A DNA stretch of 48,997 nt from Pseudanabaena cinerea FACHB-1277 (GCF_014696345.1 NZ_JACJPY010000031.1:1-48997); one strand, 5' to 3'. Counted from the first letter of the stretch, positions 16,737-24,798 are shown. Numbers and translations: made by a program. The notes: generated by a model from the sequence alone, not told the origin.

Positions 16737-17918
16737 ATGGCAATGAATATTTTGATTGGTTTAGGCTTGGCGATCGCTGGACTAGTTTTGCTACTATGGC
16801 TACTATTTGAGTGGCAATACAGCACCCGACAGGGCAATTTATTAGAATTTGATAGTGGCATTTGGCAATTTCTCACCTACGAGCCAGAGCATTATCAAAT
16901 TGAGCTAATATTAACCGCCACCAATAAAACCCGTAATCTAGATGTTTTTTTGGTGGAATTGAAGCCTGAAGTGTCGTTGCTGTCGAGTGATAGCCTTGAT
17001 CATGTCCACTCCGAAACCCAATTGCGATCGCGCCACGCCAATATAACTAGTCGCCATGATAACTATTGGGAGTCCTATATTGTTTCTCCTAAAAAAAGCA
17101 CATCAGCCGAGATCCAACTAAACATTACAGGCAAAAATCTCGACCAACTCAAAACTGCATGGGTGAAGATACATTACACAATTTATGGTCCAGGGGGGCG
17201 TGAGGAAAAGGTCAAGCATTGCATTATTCCCTTGCAATTCCCCAATGGCGAACAACGGGAACGCTGGCGACCCACCCCTGATGCTGATGTACTGCCCATT
17301 CGTACCCATATTCTCTCCGCAGGGGATACCCCTGTCGATGTGATGCAGCGCTATGTGATCGGTCATGCCCAAGCGGGGGACATCGTGACGATCGCCGAAA
17401 CGCCGATCGCAATTATGCAGGGCAACTTTTATCATCCCAGTGACATTAAACCGCGCTGGCTGGCAAAGCGTCTCTGCTATTACTTTCAAAGTACTTCTAG
17501 CCTTGCCACTGCTTGCGGATTGCAAACCTTGATCAATGAGTCAGGGGCTTGGCGCGTGGCATTTGCCTTTATTGCGGGGGCGATCGCCAAAGCTTTGTTC
17601 CGAAAACCAGGGGTGTTTTATATGTTGGCGGGTGAACAGGCGCGGCTGATTGATGATGTTACAGGCACTCTGCCGCCCTATGATCAATTCATCGTCCTTG
17701 GCCCCAAAAATCCACAAGCCGTAGTTGATGAAATTAAGGCTGGTACTGGCTTAGAAGCAGCGATCGTGGATGTAAACGATCTGCGTCGGGTCAAGGTTTT
17801 GGCAGCGACTTCTGGCGTGTCCGAGAAGTTATTAAATCAAGCCCTAGTAATGAATCCCGCAGGTAATGCGGCAGAGCAAACCCCCATTGTTTTGATTCGC
17901 CCCAATAGAGCCAATTAA
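16737..17918 (+). CDS. F420-0:gamma-glutamyl-ligase-like (CofE-type) cyanobacterial protein
   Basis: The 393-residue protein starts with one hydrophobic helix (ILIGLGLAIAGLVLLLWLLF) and a beta-rich region of about 150 residues. The C-terminal 200 residues resemble CofE/FbiB F420-0:gamma-glutamyl ligases (VLPIRTHILSAGDT, AGDIVTIAETPIAIMQG, IKPRWLAKRL, IVLGPKNPQ, AAIVDVNDL). Most cyanobacteria are not known to make classical F420 for methanogenesis-type roles, so the true substrate may be another gamma-glutamylated compound. The membrane-anchored N-terminal extension is unlike archaeal CofE. No neighbouring F420 genes are seen. Two tandem terminators follow. Confidence 0.6.
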   Translation: MAMNILIGLGLAIAGLVLLLWLLFEWQYSTRQGNLLEFDSGIWQFLTYEPEHYQIELILTATNKTRNLDVFLVELKPEVSLLSSDSLDHVHSETQLRSRHANITSRHDNYWESYIVSPKKSTSAEIQLNITGKNLDQLKTAWVKIHYTIYGPGGREEKVKHCIIPLQFPNGEQRERWRPTPDADVLPIRTHILSAGDTPVDVMQRYVIGHAQAGDIVTIAETPIAIMQGNFYHPSDIKPRWLAKRLCYYFQSTSSLATACGLQTLINESGAWRVAFAFIAGAIAKALFRKPGVFYMLAGEQARLIDDVTGTLPPYDQFIVLGPKNPQAVVDEIKAGTGLEAAIVDVNDLRRVKVLAATSGVSEKLLNQALVMNPAGNAAEQTPIVLIRPNRAN

Positions 17919-17950
17919 AAAGCAAAGGGCGCTTCGCGCCCTTTGCTTTT
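17918..17950. terminator. Terminator hairpin 1 between F420-ligase-like gene and psaI
   Basis: A perfect 15-bp stem (AAAAGCAAAGGGCGC), loop TTC, ending in TTTT. It begins at the stop codon of the upstream gene. Confidence 0.8.
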
Positions 17951-17953
17951 CCC

Positions 17954-17988
17954 AAAAAAGAGAACTTGCAAAGCAAGTTCTCTTTTTT
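17954..17988. terminator. Terminator hairpin 2, serving psaL-psaI
   Basis: The stem AAAAAAGAGAACTTGC with loop AAA and its complement lies directly beside the first hairpin and 3 bases from the psaI stop. The two probably insulate the convergent transcripts. The apex is GCAAAGC. Confidence 0.8.
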
Positions 17989-17990
17989 AA

Positions 17991-18101
17991 TTATTTCTCG
18001 ATGTAGTTGAGCAATAGACCCATAGAGGCGATCGGTAGAATTACACCAACTAGAGGCACGAAAATGTAGGAGACGTAATAATGGGCGTAGTATCCAGTCA
18101 T
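17991..18101 (-). CDS. psaI: Photosystem I subunit VIII
   Basis: This is a 36-residue ORF, short enough to be missed easily. Reading the minus strand from the ATG at 18101 gives MTGYYAHYYV, then SYIFVPLVGVILPIASMGLL and LNYIEK. The single membrane helix with I-x-VP-x-VG and P-x-x-x-MGLL, followed by the IE end, matches PsaI from other cyanobacteria. PsaI is a one-helix thylakoid subunit that helps PsaL assemble and supports PSI trimers. It lies 64 bases downstream of psaL on the same strand, the expected neighbour, and is followed directly by terminator hairpin 17954-17988. Confidence 0.9.
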   Translation of the reverse strand: MTGYYAHYYVSYIFVPLVGVILPIASMGLLLNYIEK

Positions 18102-18165
18102 GGTTCTAATTTTCCTTGAATAAAATAATGAAGATTGAGGCGATCGAACTTGTGGCAGGATTAAC

Positions 18166-18639
18166 CTAAGACCAGAGCAAACCGAGGAACTTTTGCATTG
18201 GCTCTAGGTAGTTGAGGAAATAGGCAAAAGCTGCACCACCAGCACCACCGATCAAAAAGCTGCTGGCAAATTCACTCCAACCCGAAGAAGTACCCAGTTC
18301 GGCAGGAGCTTCTACAGCCGAGCTAGAGATCACCTTAGTCGCAGTTTCGCCATATAGTGACAGACCAAGGGTGAGCAACACGATCGATGCTACGGTTGCC
18401 AACAGTCCAGCAAGGCTAGAAAGCTCGGTATTTCTGAGGGGACCAAGTAAAGCAAAAGGTCCATAGATGAAGTAACCATGAGCCATGCCAATTTCGAGAC
18501 CGCGACGGCTAGGGGATAGACCAGGGCGATAGGCGGGCAGGTTGCCAATAAAGGCACGAACTAAGGGAGAATCGCTGACGGGAGTAGATAGATTCCCTAG
18601 TTGGGGATCATTCTTGAATGGTTGTACGAAATCTTTCAT
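18166..18639 (-). CDS. psaL: Photosystem I subunit XI
   Basis: The 157-residue protein has the PsaL signature: FVQPFKNDPQLGNLSTPVSDS at the N-terminus, the chlorophyll-binding RGLEIGMAHGYFIYGPFALLGPLR block, and two or three membrane helices (LAGLLATVASIVLLTLGLSLYG and the C-terminal GGAGGAAFAYFLNYL). PsaL sits at the trimer interface of PSI and binds chlorophylls and carotenoids. The length is normal. It is the first gene of psaL-psaI; the promoter would lie in 18640-18760, where I see no sharply recognisable box. The HIP1 density and codon use match the housekeeping genes. Confidence 0.97.
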   Translation of the reverse strand: MKDFVQPFKNDPQLGNLSTPVSDSPLVRAFIGNLPAYRPGLSPSRRGLEIGMAHGYFIYGPFALLGPLRNTELSSLAGLLATVASIVLLTLGLSLYGETATKVISSSAVEAPAELGTSSGWSEFASSFLIGGAGGAAFAYFLNYLEPMQKFLGLLWS

Positions 18640-18769
18640 AGGTGTTTATTAATTAAAAATTGCAGGGAGAATTTTGTCTTCATTTTAGGGAATAAGCGCG
18701 GATGTCACGATATAAAAGATGGGTATCTTTAGAAAACTTCACAACTCATCGCGCTTCGCCCTATATTAA

Positions 18770-18808
18770 CTAGTCGCCAAAAATGGCGTAGCCATTTTTG
18801 GCGACTAG
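18770..18808 (-). terminator. Terminator hairpin at the end of nth
   Basis: A perfect 18-bp stem (CTAGTCGCCAAAAATGGC), loop GTA. It overlaps the last codons and stop of nth, between nth and psaL. No clear T run follows, so it may act as a barrier or mRNA stabiliser. Confidence 0.6.
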
Positions 18809-19464
18809 CTCTCCTTTGGTGCTGAAGGGCATAGATCCGCTAGTTCACAGCGATCGCAGGCAGGTTTGCGGGCATTGCAGACCGCCCGACCATGATAAAT
18901 AATCCGAATCGACCAGTTTTCCCAATCGGGTTGGGGCAGTAGGGACATGAGATCCCGTTCTACCTTAAGGGGTTCATCGAATTTGGTCAGCCCTAATCGC
19001 TTAGTTAAGCGCTTGACATGGGTATCCACCGTCACCCCCGCATTAATGCCGTAAGCATGGGCTAAGACCACATTGGCGGTTTTCCTTGCCACCCCTGGCA
19101 ACCGCAGCAAACTCTCCATCGTATTCGGTACTACCCCATCAAACTCGCGCACGATCATTTCACAAGCGGCACGAATATTTTTAGATTTATTGCGATAAAA
19201 GCCCGTGGAATGCACTAGTTCCATCAGTTCGTCCAAGTCAGCATTTGCCAAGGCGATCGCGTCAGGGAAACGGGCAAACAGCTTGGGCGTGACCATATTT
19301 ACCCGCTCGTCTGTGCATTGCGCCGAAAGAATCACCGCCACCAAAAGCTGTACTGGGGTTTCATAATCTAGCGAGCAGGTCGCGTCAGGATAAAGGCGCT
19401 TTAGGCGGATCAGAATTTCGTTAGCGCGGATTTTTTGGGATGAACGTTTGGTGATGATGCCCAT
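18805..19464 (-). CDS. nth: Endonuclease III
   Basis: Nth removes oxidised pyrimidines and cuts the abasic site. The 219-residue protein has the helix-hairpin-helix LLRLPGVARKTANVV with the catalytic Lys, and the catalytic Asp follows in GVTVDTHVKRL. The C-terminal four-cysteine iron-sulfur loop reads C-x6-C-x2-C-x5-C (CNARKPACDRCELADLC). LSAQCTDERVN is the conserved early helix. Length is typical. It is transcribed alone, and its 3' end merges with a hairpin that separates it from psaL-psaI. Confidence 0.95.
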   Translation of the reverse strand: MGIITKRSSQKIRANEILIRLKRLYPDATCSLDYETPVQLLVAVILSAQCTDERVNMVTPKLFARFPDAIALANADLDELMELVHSTGFYRNKSKNIRAACEMIVREFDGVVPNTMESLLRLPGVARKTANVVLAHAYGINAGVTVDTHVKRLTKRLGLTKFDEPLKVERDLMSLLPQPDWENWSIRIIYHGRAVCNARKPACDRCELADLCPSAPKES

Positions 19465-19807
19465 GGGTGCAATCTGTTTAGGGGATGTGGAGAAACTTTA
19501 GCAGGCGGATGAAACAAAGATCGATCTCAGGCTGTCTCCATACCTGTGATATCGATCACTTTTTATTGATACTAAGGTCACAACTAATGCGTGAAGCGAT
19601 CGCATTGCTTTTGATGAAAGCAAGAGATACTGAACTGGGCTAAAAATATCTGTTAAGAATTTCTTTTAAAACTTGTATGAAATCTCTACCATGCTTAACT
19701 AAATACATTCATAAAATCCTTTTAACAAGCTTCTATTTGCTAATCCTTAAAACCTTAAAGAAACTTCTAATAAAAAATTCTAATAACTTTTTTAATAAAC
19801 TAAGACC
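19465..19807. other. Intergenic leader upstream of the small conserved gene
   Basis: These 343 bases between divergent genes hold no ORF of note. The 3' half is AT-rich, with imperfect direct repeats of TTCTAATAA-type just before the ATG at 19808. I see no riboswitch or small-RNA structure, but cannot exclude one. Confidence 0.4.
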
Positions 19808-20113
19808 ATGATCCTCGACTCTGTAAATGAAACTCAAGCCATTGAAGTGATTACACCCGTGGGACGTGAGAAAGGAATTGTATTTTTAAACAAAACCTTT
19901 GTCGCCGATCGCTGTTATGAAACTTTGGAGCAAGCGATCGGCGCTTGTCGTGGCGATCTCGATTTAGGATTGGGTGTAGTAATTACCCCTGATGCTAATA
20001 AATTTCAAGTTTGGATTTCTGTGCCTAGTCAAATGATTTTACAAACTCAAAAGACTGCCGCACAAAATAGCTCTACTCAGAAAAGTGCTACCCCAAAAAG
20101 TGTTGCCGCTTGA
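19808..20113 (+). CDS. Small conserved-looking protein of unknown function
   Basis: This 101-residue protein begins MILDSVNETQAIEVITPVGR and contains a beta-alpha core (GIVFLNKTFVADRCYETLEQAIGA, then LGVVITPDANKFQVWIS). This is followed by a 25-residue Ser/Thr/Gln-rich tail with near-repeats (SSTQKSATPKS). No cysteine motif, membrane helix or DNA-binding motif is apparent. The globular first 75 residues look like a real folded domain. I do not recognise the family and do not infer a function. It stands alone; a palindromic repeat lies downstream. Confidence 0.6.
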   Translation: MILDSVNETQAIEVITPVGREKGIVFLNKTFVADRCYETLEQAIGACRGDLDLGLGVVITPDANKFQVWISVPSQMILQTQKTAAQNSSTQKSATPKSVAA

Positions 20114-20207
20114 ATGACGGCTGACTAGATGAAGGCATCTTGTCAAAACAACTTGCACAGGCAAAGGGATTCAGCCCCTTGTGAAAGGGGAGGAAGAAAA
20201 ATTCTCA

Positions 20208-20252
20208 AGATCCCCCTCAATCCCCCTTGTAAAGGGGGATTGAGGGGGATCT
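20208..20252. repeat. Large perfect palindrome (dispersed-repeat-like)
   Basis: A perfect 21-bp stem (20208-20228 with 20232-20252), loop GTA, is built from CCCCCT-CAAT-CCCCC blocks. A second smaller hairpin (CCCCTTGTGAAAGGGG) precedes it at 20175-20190. This composition is typical of dispersed intergenic repeats. It lies between convergent ends of the 19808 gene and pdhB and may double as a terminator. Confidence 0.75.
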
Positions 20253-20294
20253 GAACCTTGAAACTTAGCCAAAGTAGCCTTTTCAAGAAGTAAA

Positions 20295-21269
20295 TTAAGC
20301 CAAAAGCTCCTCAACCGCCGCAACCACATCTTCGGGTTGGGGAATAGTGAGATTTTCCAGTGTGCCATTGTAAGGGGTTGGCACATCGAGCGCCGCTAAG
20401 CGCACAATGGGAGCATCAAGCTCATCAAAATAGTTATCATTGACGGAGGCAATAATCTCGGAGCCGATGCTGGCGCAACGCATACCTTCTTCGACAATGA
20501 TGATGCGGTGGGTTTTTCGCAAGGATGTGGCGATCGTTTCCATATCTAAAGGCTTAAGGGAAATGAGATCAATCACTTCAGGGTCATAGCCTTTATCCAC
20601 TAAAGTATCCACAGCCTTGAGAACGTGATAGCGCATTCTCGAATAGGTGAGGATCGTCACATCGCTGCCTTCCCGCACGATTTCGGCTTTGTCTAGGGGC
20701 AGTAAATATTCTTCATCGGGAATATCTTCCTTGAGGTTGTATAGCAAGACGTGCTCAAAGAAAATAATCGGATTATCGTTACGGATTGCAGACTTTAGCA
20801 AACCTTTGGCATTGTAAGGGGTGGAGCAAGCCACCATCTTGATGCCTGGCACAGCTTGGAAGTAGGTTTCGAGACGCTGGGAATGTTCGGCTCCGAGGTT
20901 GCGACCCACGCCACCAGGTCCACGAATGACGATGGGGATTTTAAAGTTGCCGCCAGAGGTATAGCGCAACATCCCTGCATTATTAGAAATTTGGTTAAAG
21001 GCTAATAACAAAAAGCCCATGTTCATGCCTTCGATGATTGGGCGCAGTCCTGTCATTGCTGAGCCGATCGCCATCCCTGTAAAGCTGTTTTCAGCGATTG
21101 GGGTGTCTAGCAAGCGCAAATCACCATATTTTTTGTAAAGGTCTTTGGTTACTTTGTAGGAGCCGCCATAATGCCCCACGTCTTCGCCTAAAACATAAAC
21201 GGCTGGATCGCGCTCCATTTCCTCATCGATCGCTTCTCTGAGTGCGTTAAAAAAAGTAACCTCTGCCAT
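20295..21269 (-). CDS. pdhB: Pyruvate dehydrogenase E1 component, beta subunit
   Basis: With the alpha subunit, this protein decarboxylates pyruvate using thiamine diphosphate in the pyruvate dehydrogenase complex. The 324-residue sequence starts [20 protein letters not shown] and shows [18 protein letters not shown] (the Glu of the cofactor site), [37 protein letters not shown], and the end block [37 protein letters not shown], all E1-beta hallmarks. Length matches other cyanobacterial PdhB. pdhA is not adjacent, as is common in cyanobacteria. A TATAAT on the minus strand lies at 21359-21364, about 90 bases upstream. Confidence 0.95.
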   Translation of the reverse strand: MAEVTFFNALREAIDEEMERDPAVYVLGEDVGHYGGSYKVTKDLYKKYGDLRLLDTPIAENSFTGMAIGSAMTGLRPIIEGMNMGFLLLAFNQISNNAGMLRYTSGGNFKIPIVIRGPGGVGRNLGAEHSQRLETYFQAVPGIKMVACSTPYNAKGLLKSAIRNDNPIIFFEHVLLYNLKEDIPDEEYLLPLDKAEIVREGSDVTILTYSRMRYHVLKAVDTLVDKGYDPEVIDLISLKPLDMETIATSLRKTHRIIIVEEGMRCASIGSEIIASVNDNYFDELDAPIVRLAALDVPTPYNGTLENLTIPQPEDVVAAVEELLA

Positions 21270-21393
21270 GATCTATCTTTCTTGAGTTGGATTAACTATA
21301 TTCTGTAATTTCTGGTGGTTGAGAAAAGCGCCAAGCGCTATATCAGTACTAGCCCGCCATTATAGCAGTCTGGCGATCCACAAGTATCTATGA

Positions 21394-21434
21394 AAAATTT
21401 AAAAAGCGCCGCAAAGCGGCGCTTTTTAAATTTT
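21394..21434. other. Hairpin in the divergent pdhB/spoIID-like promoter region
   Basis: A perfect 19-bp stem (AAAATTTAAAAAGCGCCGC and complement), loop AAA. It looks like an intrinsic terminator but lies between two divergent genes, immediately upstream of a TATAAT at 21443. Apex GCAAAGC. Confidence 0.7.
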
Positions 21435-21442
21435 GCGTAAGC

Positions 21443-21448
21443 TATAAT
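21443..21448 (+). promoter_or_regulatory. Candidate -10 box of the SpoIID-like gene
   Basis: TATAAT overlaps the first in-frame ATG (21447), which argues that translation starts further downstream, at 21462 or 21471. Confidence 0.5.
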
Positions 21449-21470
21449 GCACGGCAGATCTATGGGACTT

Positions 21471-23147
21471 ATGCAAGTGACTTTCGCTATTATCTGCCAA
21501 ACCCTGCGCCAGACTTTCGGGCAAACTTTCGGGCAAACCTGCCAGCGATCGCTGGTTGTGACTGCCTACACATTTACCTGCACATTAACAATGGTGACGG
21601 CTGAAGCAGTGCAGGCACAAAGCGAAACAAACCCGTTACTCAAGATTGGCATTGTGCAGCGCTTTGGTGAAAGGAGTCAGGATCGGCTGACGCTCAAGGC
21701 GGCGGGTGGCGGTAGTCTCGCGGTGACAATCCCCACGGCTGATGGCAAAACCCAAACTGTGACCAGCGATCGCCTAGAGGTGGAGATCTCTTCGCAACCT
21801 TTAGCCTTGCCGATCTTAGATGAAAAAATTGTATTAAGTAATCATCGCAGTTTTGAGAATGCGGCGGCGAGTGCCTTCCATTGGCGAGAGCAGGGCATTG
21901 AAACGGAAATTGCTCAACCAAGGCGTTGGCAGGTATGGGCAAAGCGCGATACCTATGGGTTGATCTTGCTGCGCTATTTATTATTCTATTCGCTGCGATC
22001 GCAGGGGAAATTTACGGTGCAAATGGATCGCCGTATCATTAGCCAAAAGCCGATGCCCTCCTTAATTATGGGTGGTTTTCGCTATAACCGCGATCGGGCT
22101 GACATCAGCAGCAGTACGGGCGTAATTGAGGTGAGCTATCAAAAGGAAAATAAGTCAGAAATTACCAATCGTCCCTATGCTGGCACATTAAGGCTACAAC
22201 CCAACGCCCATCAAAGCTTTACCCTTGTTAATAATGTCCCCCTTGAAACCTATGTGCGGGGTGTGGTTCCCCATGAAATTGGTTATAACGCACCCTATGC
22301 GGCAGTGCAGGCTCAGGCAATTTTGGCGCGTACCTATGTATTAGCCAGTGCCCACCGTTTTAAGGTCGATGATTATGAACTTTGCGCCGATACCCAATGC
22401 CAAGTCTATCGCGGTCTAGAGGATACAACTGAGACGGCAGATCGGGCGATCGCTGATACTAGAGGGCTAGTCCTCACCCACAACAATCGCGTGATTGATG
22501 CCCTGTATTCTTCCACCACAGGCGGCATTACTGCCAACTATAACGATCTATGGGATGGTACGCCGCGCCCCTATTTGCAATCGGTCGTTGATATAGTAAA
22601 CCGTGGCAACCAGCGATCGCTAGACATTTCTAATGATAAAAATCTAAAGGCATTTTTAGCTCGGCAGCAGGGCTTTAATGAAGATGGTTGGCGAAATTTG
22701 CGCTGGCGGCGAGAAGGCACATTAGCGGAATTACAGGCTTCACTCAAGAAATTTTTGAGATTTTCAGGCGATAACACCACTAATTTTAACGCGATCAAAA
22801 ACTTGCAAGTCACTAAACGCGCCACTTCGGGGCGAGTGCTAGAGCTACAGGTAACTACCGATACGGGCAGAATTTTAGTGCATAAAGATGAAATCATCGA
22901 TGCCTTCGATCCGCCCGACAGTACTTTTTTTAGGCTAGAGCCTATCTATGAGAATCAAGGGGGAAATCAGGTCTTAAGCGGCTATGCCTTTATCGGCGGT
23001 GGCTTAGGGCATGGCGTGGGCATGAGCCAAACGGGTTCCTATAACCTTGCCAAGCTGGGGTGGTCTTACGATCGCATTCTCAATTTTTATTACACCGATA
23101 CGCAATTGCAGAGATTACGCACTGAATATTATTTGCCTTTGCAATAG
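21471..23147 (+). CDS. SpoIID/LytB-domain protein
   Basis: SpoIID-type proteins are lytic transglycosylases that cut denuded peptidoglycan. The C-terminal half has the SpoIID signature: VPLETYVRGVVPHEIG, AVQAQAILARTYVLAS, QVYRGLEDTTETADRAI, GLVLTHNNRVIDALYSSTTGG and the closing GHGVGMSQTGSYNLAKLGWSY with the FYYTDTQL end. The catalytic Glu would be in VPHEIG. The N-terminus is a hydrophobic export signal ending at VQAQS, so the protein is probably periplasmic. The frame is open from 21447, but that ATG sits in a TATAAT box, so I choose 21471. A short in-frame duplication, TFGQTFGQT, occurs in the signal region. The Glu is in the usual position; activity is likely but unproven. Confidence 0.85.
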   Translation: MQVTFAIICQTLRQTFGQTFGQTCQRSLVVTAYTFTCTLTMVTAEAVQAQSETNPLLKIGIVQRFGERSQDRLTLKAAGGGSLAVTIPTADGKTQTVTSDRLEVEISSQPLALPILDEKIVLSNHRSFENAAASAFHWREQGIETEIAQPRRWQVWAKRDTYGLILLRYLLFYSLRSQGKFTVQMDRRIISQKPMPSLIMGGFRYNRDRADISSSTGVIEVSYQKENKSEITNRPYAGTLRLQPNAHQSFTLVNNVPLETYVRGVVPHEIGYNAPYAAVQAQAILARTYVLASAHRFKVDDYELCADTQCQVYRGLEDTTETADRAIADTRGLVLTHNNRVIDALYSSTTGGITANYNDLWDGTPRPYLQSVVDIVNRGNQRSLDISNDKNLKAFLARQQGFNEDGWRNLRWRREGTLAELQASLKKFLRFSGDNTTNFNAIKNLQVTKRATSGRVLELQVTTDTGRILVHKDEIIDAFDPPDSTFFRLEPIYENQGGNQVLSGYAFIGGGLGHGVGMSQTGSYNLAKLGWSYDRILNFYYTDTQLQRLRTEYYLPLQ

Positions 23148-23171
23148 TCGCTTTGCGCTCAAATCCAAAAT

Positions 23172-23207
23172 CCTTTGAAAGTGATGCTTTGCATCACTTT
23201 CAAAAGG
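23172..23207. terminator. Bidirectional terminator
   Basis: A 16-bp stem with one bulge (CCTTTGAAAGTGATGC, loop TTT, complement) lies between convergent gene ends. It is preceded by the flank CTTTGCGCTCAAATCCAAA, shared with the element at 26100-26174. Confidence 0.7.
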
Positions 23208-23209
23208 TT

Positions 23210-23896
23210 CTAGCGTTTAGCATCCATGGTGGTAGTGCTGATAATTTCTTGCGATCGCAGGTCAATTTCTGAAGCCTTAAGCTGATTAGCAATAGTATAA
23301 AACACAGATACACGATTGTCTTTGATGCCTGAAGCGCCTTTAAAGCCGTCCATATTTGGCAAGACCATTTTAAATCTCTTACCTGAAGCATCGGCGATCG
23401 CCAAACTCTTTTGATCGCGCTCTGTAATTTTTTGATCGTTATTGGTGTCCCTTTCGACAATTACATATAAATCAGCGATCGGTGTTACTTCAGGATTAAG
23501 GATGTTTAAAGGGGTTGATGACAAAATTAAGCCCTGATTGGTGCTGCGGAGCAGGGTAAAGCTTTTGGCGGCTGGATCGTAAAAAATATAGTTTTGAATT
23601 GAACTAGCTTCCTTTGAGCCATAGCGATATTGATATTCCTGACTCAGATAAACAGGCGCTTTGACAACTGCGCTCCCTTCAATCTTTGAGAAGTCACCAA
23701 TTAGCGACTTATTGCTCACCTCAGTCCCTTGAGTGGGTTCACTAACTACCACATCACTAACTTGAGTCTGACTGGTATGCTGACGGTATATGCTCAAGGC
23801 GGCATAGGCTAGTACAGCGATCGATAATAATCCAGCCCCAAAAATGACCAGCGCGTTTACACGCCATACATACCGAAAGAAATTATTGAATTTCAT
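23210..23896 (-). CDS. Membrane-anchored protein of unknown function
   Basis: The 228-residue protein has one N-terminal membrane helix (ALVIFGAGLLSIAVLAYAAL, about residues 15-34) with basic residues before it, so the rest is predicted outside the cytoplasm. The remaining part is beta-rich: SQEYQYRYGSKEAS, IQNYIFYDPAAKSFTLLRST, and VERDTNNDQKITERD, an acidic loop resembling a calcium-binding EF-hand-like DxNxDxxI pattern. I do not recognise the family and do not propose a function. It may be structurally similar to other periplasmic beta proteins. It is transcribed alone, upstream of the TnpB remnant and cpeZ. Confidence 0.65.
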   Translation of the reverse strand: MKFNNFFRYVWRVNALVIFGAGLLSIAVLAYAALSIYRQHTSQTQVSDVVVSEPTQGTEVSNKSLIGDFSKIEGSAVVKAPVYLSQEYQYRYGSKEASSIQNYIFYDPAAKSFTLLRSTNQGLILSSTPLNILNPEVTPIADLYVIVERDTNNDQKITERDQKSLAIADASGKRFKMVLPNMDGFKGASGIKDNRVSVFYTIANQLKASEIDLRSQEIISTTTMDAKR

Positions 23897-23942
23897 AAAT
23901 AAATAATTGTGTCAAAGAGATATTGCCAAAGCATTTATCAAG

Positions 23943-24038
23943 TCAACAATAATTAACGTCAGTTCGGGTTAAGTTGTTCCCGTCACTGGTAATCGCAAAA
24001 TGGGTTAGTCCCACATCAATACCAATAGCTAAGTTACT
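23943..24038 (-). pseudogene. Remnant of a TnpB (IS200/IS605 OrfB) gene
   Basis: Reading the minus strand from 24038 gives [20 protein letters not shown], then NNLTRTDVNYC and a stop. The G-I-D-x-G-L-x-x-F-x-x-x-SDG pattern is the first RuvC block of TnpB proteins, with its catalytic Asp. Only about 31 codons remain, and neither the zinc finger nor the later catalytic Glu and Asp blocks can be found nearby. The fragment touches the 3' end of cpeZ: its reading frame overlaps the cpeZ stop (24034-24036). Confidence 0.7.
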
Positions 24039-24642
24039 TTCGTTTGAGTCCTGCGGTCATCTCTAATCTGGACAAAGCACTCTTAGCCGTCTCCAGAACA
24101 TAGGAATCAGCCGTTGTATCTTCCGTAATAGCTTGCAGCACAGTGATGCCACTAGGATCGCCAATGGATGCGATCGCATTGACAAGGGAAACTGCCAAAG
24201 CAGGATTTTCGGTTTCCTGCAAAGCCTCAATCAAAATATGGACAACGGGTGCACCAATTTCACCCATCGCCATCACTGCCGCAATGTTTACTACAGGGTT
24301 GAGATCTTGTAGGGCGGCTTTTAGACCTTGCACCCCTTCGTCGGACAAAGGCTGATCGGGGTGGCAAATGACCACCTGTGCTAAAGCCTTAGCGGCACTG
24401 CTCCGCACGGTCATATTGTCGCTATGGAGTAGTGCTGCCACTAGCGGTGAAACCGTGTCATGCCCGATCGCCCCTAAGGTTTTCACCGCAGCACGGCGAT
24501 AGGTCGTATCCTCTTGATCGAGTAGACCCATTAGTTGATTAATTGTATCTGGACTATAGTTATCGGCAATTTCCCACATCGCTTGATTGCGAACATTGGG
24601 ATTGGGGTGTTTTAGTTGTTGAAATAGAAGTTCGGTGGACAT
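24034..24642 (-). CDS. cpeZ: CpeZ-like phycobilin lyase / HEAT-repeat protein
   Basis: The 202-residue HEAT-repeat protein ([22 protein letters not shown], then repeated helical pairs such as [45 protein letters not shown]) belongs to the CpcE/CpcF lyase superfamily. Its size, sequence and position directly after cpeY match CpeZ, which works with CpeY in attaching phycoerythrobilin to Cys82 of CpeA in phycoerythrin; I take this from the family, and substrate specificity is not proven here. CpcF is the alternative. The start codon abuts a G-rich minisatellite with no Shine-Dalgarno site, so translation may depend on the cpeY transcript or another mechanism. A TnpB remnant overlaps its end. Confidence 0.75.
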   Translation of the reverse strand: MSTELLFQQLKHPNPNVRNQAMWEIADNYSPDTINQLMGLLDQEDTTYRRAAVKTLGAIGHDTVSPLVAALLHSDNMTVRSSAAKALAQVVICHPDQPLSDEGVQGLKAALQDLNPVVNIAAVMAMGEIGAPVVHILIEALQETENPALAVSLVNAIASIGDPSGITVLQAITEDTTADSYVLETAKSALSRLEMTAGLKRK

Positions 24643-24735
24643 GGGGGTTGGGGGTTGGGGATTGGGGATTGGGGATTGGGGATTGGGGATTGGGGATTGG
24701 GGATTGGGGATTGGGGATTGGGGGTTGGGGATTGG
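24641..24735. repeat. 7-bp G-rich minisatellite between cpeY and cpeZ
   Basis: About 13 units of GGGGATT/GGGGGTT. Eight consecutive ATTGGGG copies are exact (24661-24716). The plus strand meets a four-run G-quadruplex pattern several times over. It is located between the cpeY stop and the cpeZ ATG, starting at the ATG. Confidence 0.95.
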
Positions 24736-24798
24736 CTTTTAGCTTTTAGCTGTTAGCTTTTAGCTGTTAGCTTTTGGCTTTTGGCTTTTGGCTTTTGC
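24736..24798. repeat. TTTTAGC/TTTTGGC tandem repeat reaching into the cpeY 3' end
   Basis: Around nine variants of the unit CTTTTAG or CTTTTGG in tandem. The left half is noncoding and the right half encodes the last codons of cpeY (KAKSQKPKANS). Confidence 0.85.

Noticed and set aside
20171-20386. Minus-strand open frame with a PFTRG-type repeat peptide
   Set aside because: It is produced by the palindromic repeat at 20208-20252 plus the antisense frame of the pdhB end, with no start signal or family match.
24641-24798. CRISPR-like array
   Set aside because: The units are 7 bp without spacers; this is a minisatellite.
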